Below are positions 62,191 through 64,000 of a stretch of 64,000 bases of DNA, piece by piece (the stretch's first letter is position 1; each line of letters begins with the position of its first letter). The notes under the pieces are model-generated. The model was not told where the DNA came from and made no database searches. It saw only the letters and a program-made list of their open reading frames with translations. The stretch spans positions 62,001-126,000 of the forward strand of contig CAQOGY010000006.1 in the NCBI GenBank assembly GCA_948847595.1, given 5' to 3'. This DNA is from an uncultured Bacteroides sp. GTDB taxonomy: Bacteria; Bacteroidota; Bacteroidia; Bacteroidales; Bacteroidaceae. The position numbers were made by a program, and so were the translations under genes.

Positions 62191-62232
62191 TTCTTAATCT
62201 CTTTGTATTTAGTGGACACACGAGATTAAGAA
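62191..62232 (-). promoter_or_regulatory. 11-bp inverted repeat in the susC leader
   Basis: TTCTTAATCTC (62191-62201) and GAGATTAAGAA (62222-62232) are perfect inverted repeats with a 20-nt loop, 29-70 nt before the susC ATG. No TAnnTTTG box was found in 62163-62360. This could be an mRNA hairpin or an operator. Confidence 0.5.
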
Positions 62233-62361
62233 GCGGGTGAGGGAAAAAGCGTTTTTTTCTGAAGTTTTTTTATTTTCAATAAATATTCGCATGGTAATAT
62301 ATTAGTTTTCAGCAAGATACGGTTTATCTTTTATTTGTAGGAAAATGGAATATAAAAAGAA

Positions 62362-62394
62362 AAGTCCTTCCGGATTTTATTTTCAGAAGGACTT
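62362..62394 (-). terminator. Terminator between creatininase-like gene and susC
   Basis: Arms AAGTCCTTC and GAAGGACTT form a 9-bp stem followed on the minus strand by TTCTTTTT. It separates the FecR/creatininase transcript from susC, so susC needs its own promoter. Confidence 0.75.
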
Positions 62395-62443
62395 ATATCA
62401 ATAGATTCGGTTTCTTGATTATTCGTTAGAAACAGTCTTTTGG

Positions 62444-62522
62444 GATAGTGACGGTATCCTGTCCACATAGTGACGCTATACTTACCGGATACCGTCACTA
62501 TCACGCAAGGATAGCGTCACTA
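62444..62522. repeat. Interleaved double palindrome (A-B-A'-B')
   Basis: GATAGTGACGGTATCC (62444-62459) pairs with GGATACCGTCACTATC (62487-62502). TAGTGACGCTAT (62468-62479) pairs with ATAGCGTCACTA (62511-62522). Both pairs are perfect and interleaved, and all four arms share TAGTGACG or its complement. It lies 14 bp downstream of the creatininase-like stop. It may form alternative hairpins or a pseudoknot, or be a REP-like repeat. Confidence 0.7.
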
Positions 62523-62536
62523 TATTTTTTTGCAAT

Positions 62537-63292
62537 CTAGTAAAGTTCCTGATTCACCAATTCGTCAAAGAGCTTTGCATATTTCTCCGCGACTGCTTCT
62601 GCAAACTTTTTACCTTTTTCCGCAGAAGCTCCACGCGGGTCGCCGACACCGGTATCTTTGGATACTTTTCCCCAGTTTCTGGGAATCCACGCCACCTTTT
62701 CATTCAAAGACTGTATAGCAAAGGTTTTGTATTCTCCATTCCCTGCTTCTTCAAGATTGACCAGTTCGGGATGATAATGCATCATCACTGACGTCTCGAC
62801 TTCATCCGCATGGTCGCCCGGATTTTCAAAATAGTCCTTTGCCTTTAATACGGTGTACCATTCACTTGATGCTATCAGGAAGTCAGGATAGTCTACCGAC
62901 AAATCACGAATCATACTTTTAAAAGTATTGCCGCCATGCCCGTTGATTATTACCAATTTACGGATGCCTTGGGCATAAAGGGAAGAAACAATATCCGTCA
63001 ATATGGCTTTCTGCGTTTCATAACGCGTATGGATACAGAAGGGTAATTCCCGTTGTCCCGGATTTTGTGACCCCATGCCGATGGGCGGCATGACCATGCA
63101 GTTCACGCCATATTCCTGTTTAGCTATCAATGCGGCATCAACCGCTACATCATGAGAAAGAATACAATCCGTCATATATGGCAAATGCAGATTATGAGGT
63201 TCGGTAGCTCCCCACGGCAATACCACAATATCATATTTCCTGTCTTTTACTTTTCCATAACAAGATATGGATAAATCAACTTCTTTATTCAT
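62537..63292 (-). CDS. Creatininase-family amidohydrolase
   Basis: A 251-aa cytoplasmic protein with the creatininase metal-site pattern: WGATEPHNLHLPYMTD (E31, H33, D42), INGHGGN (H119) and GDHADEVETSVM (an HAxE-ET block; E164/E166). The usual sequence has EqHGpHLP; here Asn34 replaces Gly. Family members hydrolyse creatinine, formamide-type or other cyclic amides, or modify cofactors. Its presence between FecR and SusC genes is unusual; it may act on a product released from the imported glycan. The gap to FecR is 27 nt and a terminator separates it from susC. Confidence 0.82.
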   Translation of the reverse strand: MNKEVDLSISCYGKVKDRKYDIVVLPWGATEPHNLHLPYMTDCILSHDVAVDAALIAKQEYGVNCMVMPPIGMGSQNPGQRELPFCIHTRYETQKAILTDIVSSLYAQGIRKLVIINGHGGNTFKSMIRDLSVDYPDFLIASSEWYTVLKAKDYFENPGDHADEVETSVMMHYHPELVNLEEAGNGEYKTFAIQSLNEKVAWIPRNWGKVSKDTGVGDPRGASAEKGKKFAEAVAEKYAKLFDELVNQELY

Positions 63293-63319
63293 ATGCCTTA
63301 TTTATTTCTAATGATTATA

Positions 63320-64000
63320 TTATTTCATTTTTACTATCACTTCTTTCTTATCTTCATTGTACTCAAACTTCACCGGAGCGATTTTCTCTAAATCCATCAA
63401 TACTTTCTCTAATAATGTATTGTCCGATGTCAATGTATAGACATACTTCAAAGCCTGCCCGTCTTCTACTTTAAAGTCCACATCATACCAGCGGTTCAAT
63501 ACCTTGATGACTTCCGGCAGCGGAGTATCTTTAAATACTATCACATTCTGTTTCCACATTGACAGGCGTTGCATATCATTCATTTTGGATATGGTGCACT
63601 GCTTGTTCTCTTTGTTATATACCAATCTTTCACCGGGTTGCACCGGGTATTTCTTTTCCGTAGGAAGGGTCATATTTATATTTCCTTCATCCAGACATAC
63701 TACGATATCCTTGTTTTCCGGATAATCCTGTACATTGAAAGAAGTTCCCAATACGTGAATTGCCGGCCCGTTCAGGTTGACAATAAAAGGACGGTTCTTA
63801 TTCTTGGCCACTACGAAATAGGCTTCTCCTTCAAGAAAAACTTCCCGGGTGTTTAAAGCAAACTTCTTGGGATATCTTAATTTCGAATCAGAATTGATAT
63901 ATACTTTTGTTCCGTCCTGAAACATGATTTGTATACGTTCGCCTTTATCTACAACTACTTCTTCATATTCGGAAGTGCCAAACAGGTCTACTTTTGAATT
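63320..64000 (-). CDS. FecR-family anti-sigma factor, C-terminal part, cut by window edge
   Basis: The minus-strand frame is open to the right edge (226 codons visible). The visible part is the FecR periplasmic domain (GTKVYINSDSKLRYPKKF, REVFLEGEAYFVVAKN, PFIVNLNGPAIHVLGTSFNV) and a DUF4974-type C-terminal STN-like domain (LPEVIKVLNRWYDVDFKV, KVLMDLEKIAPVKFEY). The N-terminal sigma-binding part and membrane helix lie outside the window, as does the expected ECF sigma gene. It should relay SusC occupancy through the STN domain to a sigma factor that turns on susC. Confidence 0.9.
   Translation of the reverse strand, partial: NSKVDLFGTSEYEEVVVDKGERIQIMFQDGTKVYINSDSKLRYPKKFALNTREVFLEGEAYFVVAKNKNRPFIVNLNGPAIHVLGTSFNVQDYPENKDIVVCLDEGNINMTLPTEKKYPVQPGERLVYNKENKQCTISKMNDMQRLSMWKQNVIVFKDTPLPEVIKVLNRWYDVDFKVEDGQALKYVYTLTSDNTLLEKVLMDLEKIAPVKFEYNEDKKEVIVKMK

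Noticed and set aside
63352..63368. An additional TTGTACTC sequence resembling half of the shared operator
   Set aside because: It lies within the fecR coding sequence and has no TTCGTC half at the right spacing.

Overview
The window looks like a chromosomal segment of a gut Bacteroides close to B. thetaiotaomicron. The reasons are SusC/SusD pairs, a hybrid two-component sensor, large secreted GH2/GH106 enzymes, Mfa1/FimB-type fimbriae, and repeated promoter boxes of the Bacteroides form TAnnTTTG. No rRNA, tRNA, CRISPR array or insertion sequence was seen.

Layout. (1) 1-11.1 kb, minus strand: the N-terminal 402 codons of a hybrid two-component regulator cut by the left edge, then a tight enzyme operon read GH106 -> SGNH acetylesterase -> DUF5703/GH139-like -> GH2. 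(2) 11.2-22.6 kb, minus: an AraC regulator and a seven-gene type V fimbria operon (DUF3575, OmpA/DUF3868, Mfa1, FimB/Mfa2, and three proteins carrying a FISUMP-like domain). (3) 22.6-26 kb, plus: a small accessory/defence island with DUF3791, a decayed DUF3990 gene, and an RloA/RloB-like (AbiL-like) ATPase-TOPRIM pair. (4) 26-31 kb, minus: a magnesium P-type ATPase and its adjacent OmpR-type response regulator and sensor kinase. (5) 31-47 kb: two more GH2 enzymes, a 1399-aa five-bladed propeller (GH137-like)-GH2-malectin-CBM fusion, a GH138-like protein, a PAS histidine kinase and an AraC regulator. A second PAS/GAF kinase, broken by a frameshift, follows at 47-49.5 kb. (6) 49.6-50.5 kb: a GNAT acetyltransferase and a palindrome-rich gap with a candidate small RNA. 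(7) 50.6-64 kb, minus: a second polysaccharide utilization locus with a FecR anti-sigma factor (cut by the right edge), a creatininase-family protein, SusC, SusD, three paralogous propeller proteins and a PKD/PQQ-propeller lipoprotein.

Taken together, the enzymes of regions 1 and 5 match, in family and in order, what I remember of the B. thetaiotaomicron rhamnogalacturonan-II locus (BT0983-BT0986, BT0992-BT0993, BT0996-BT0997). This is an inference from memory. The fimbrial operon and the defence pair sit inside that locus. The three enzyme operons share one 26-bp upstream element (GAGTACAAA-N10-ending TTCGTC) at the same internal spacing, so they probably form one regulon.

The right-hand locus has no classical glycosidase I can name. 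Its propeller trio, the probable surface/periplasm split seen in their signal peptides, and control by an anti-sigma factor make it the best candidate for an undescribed glycan system in this window.
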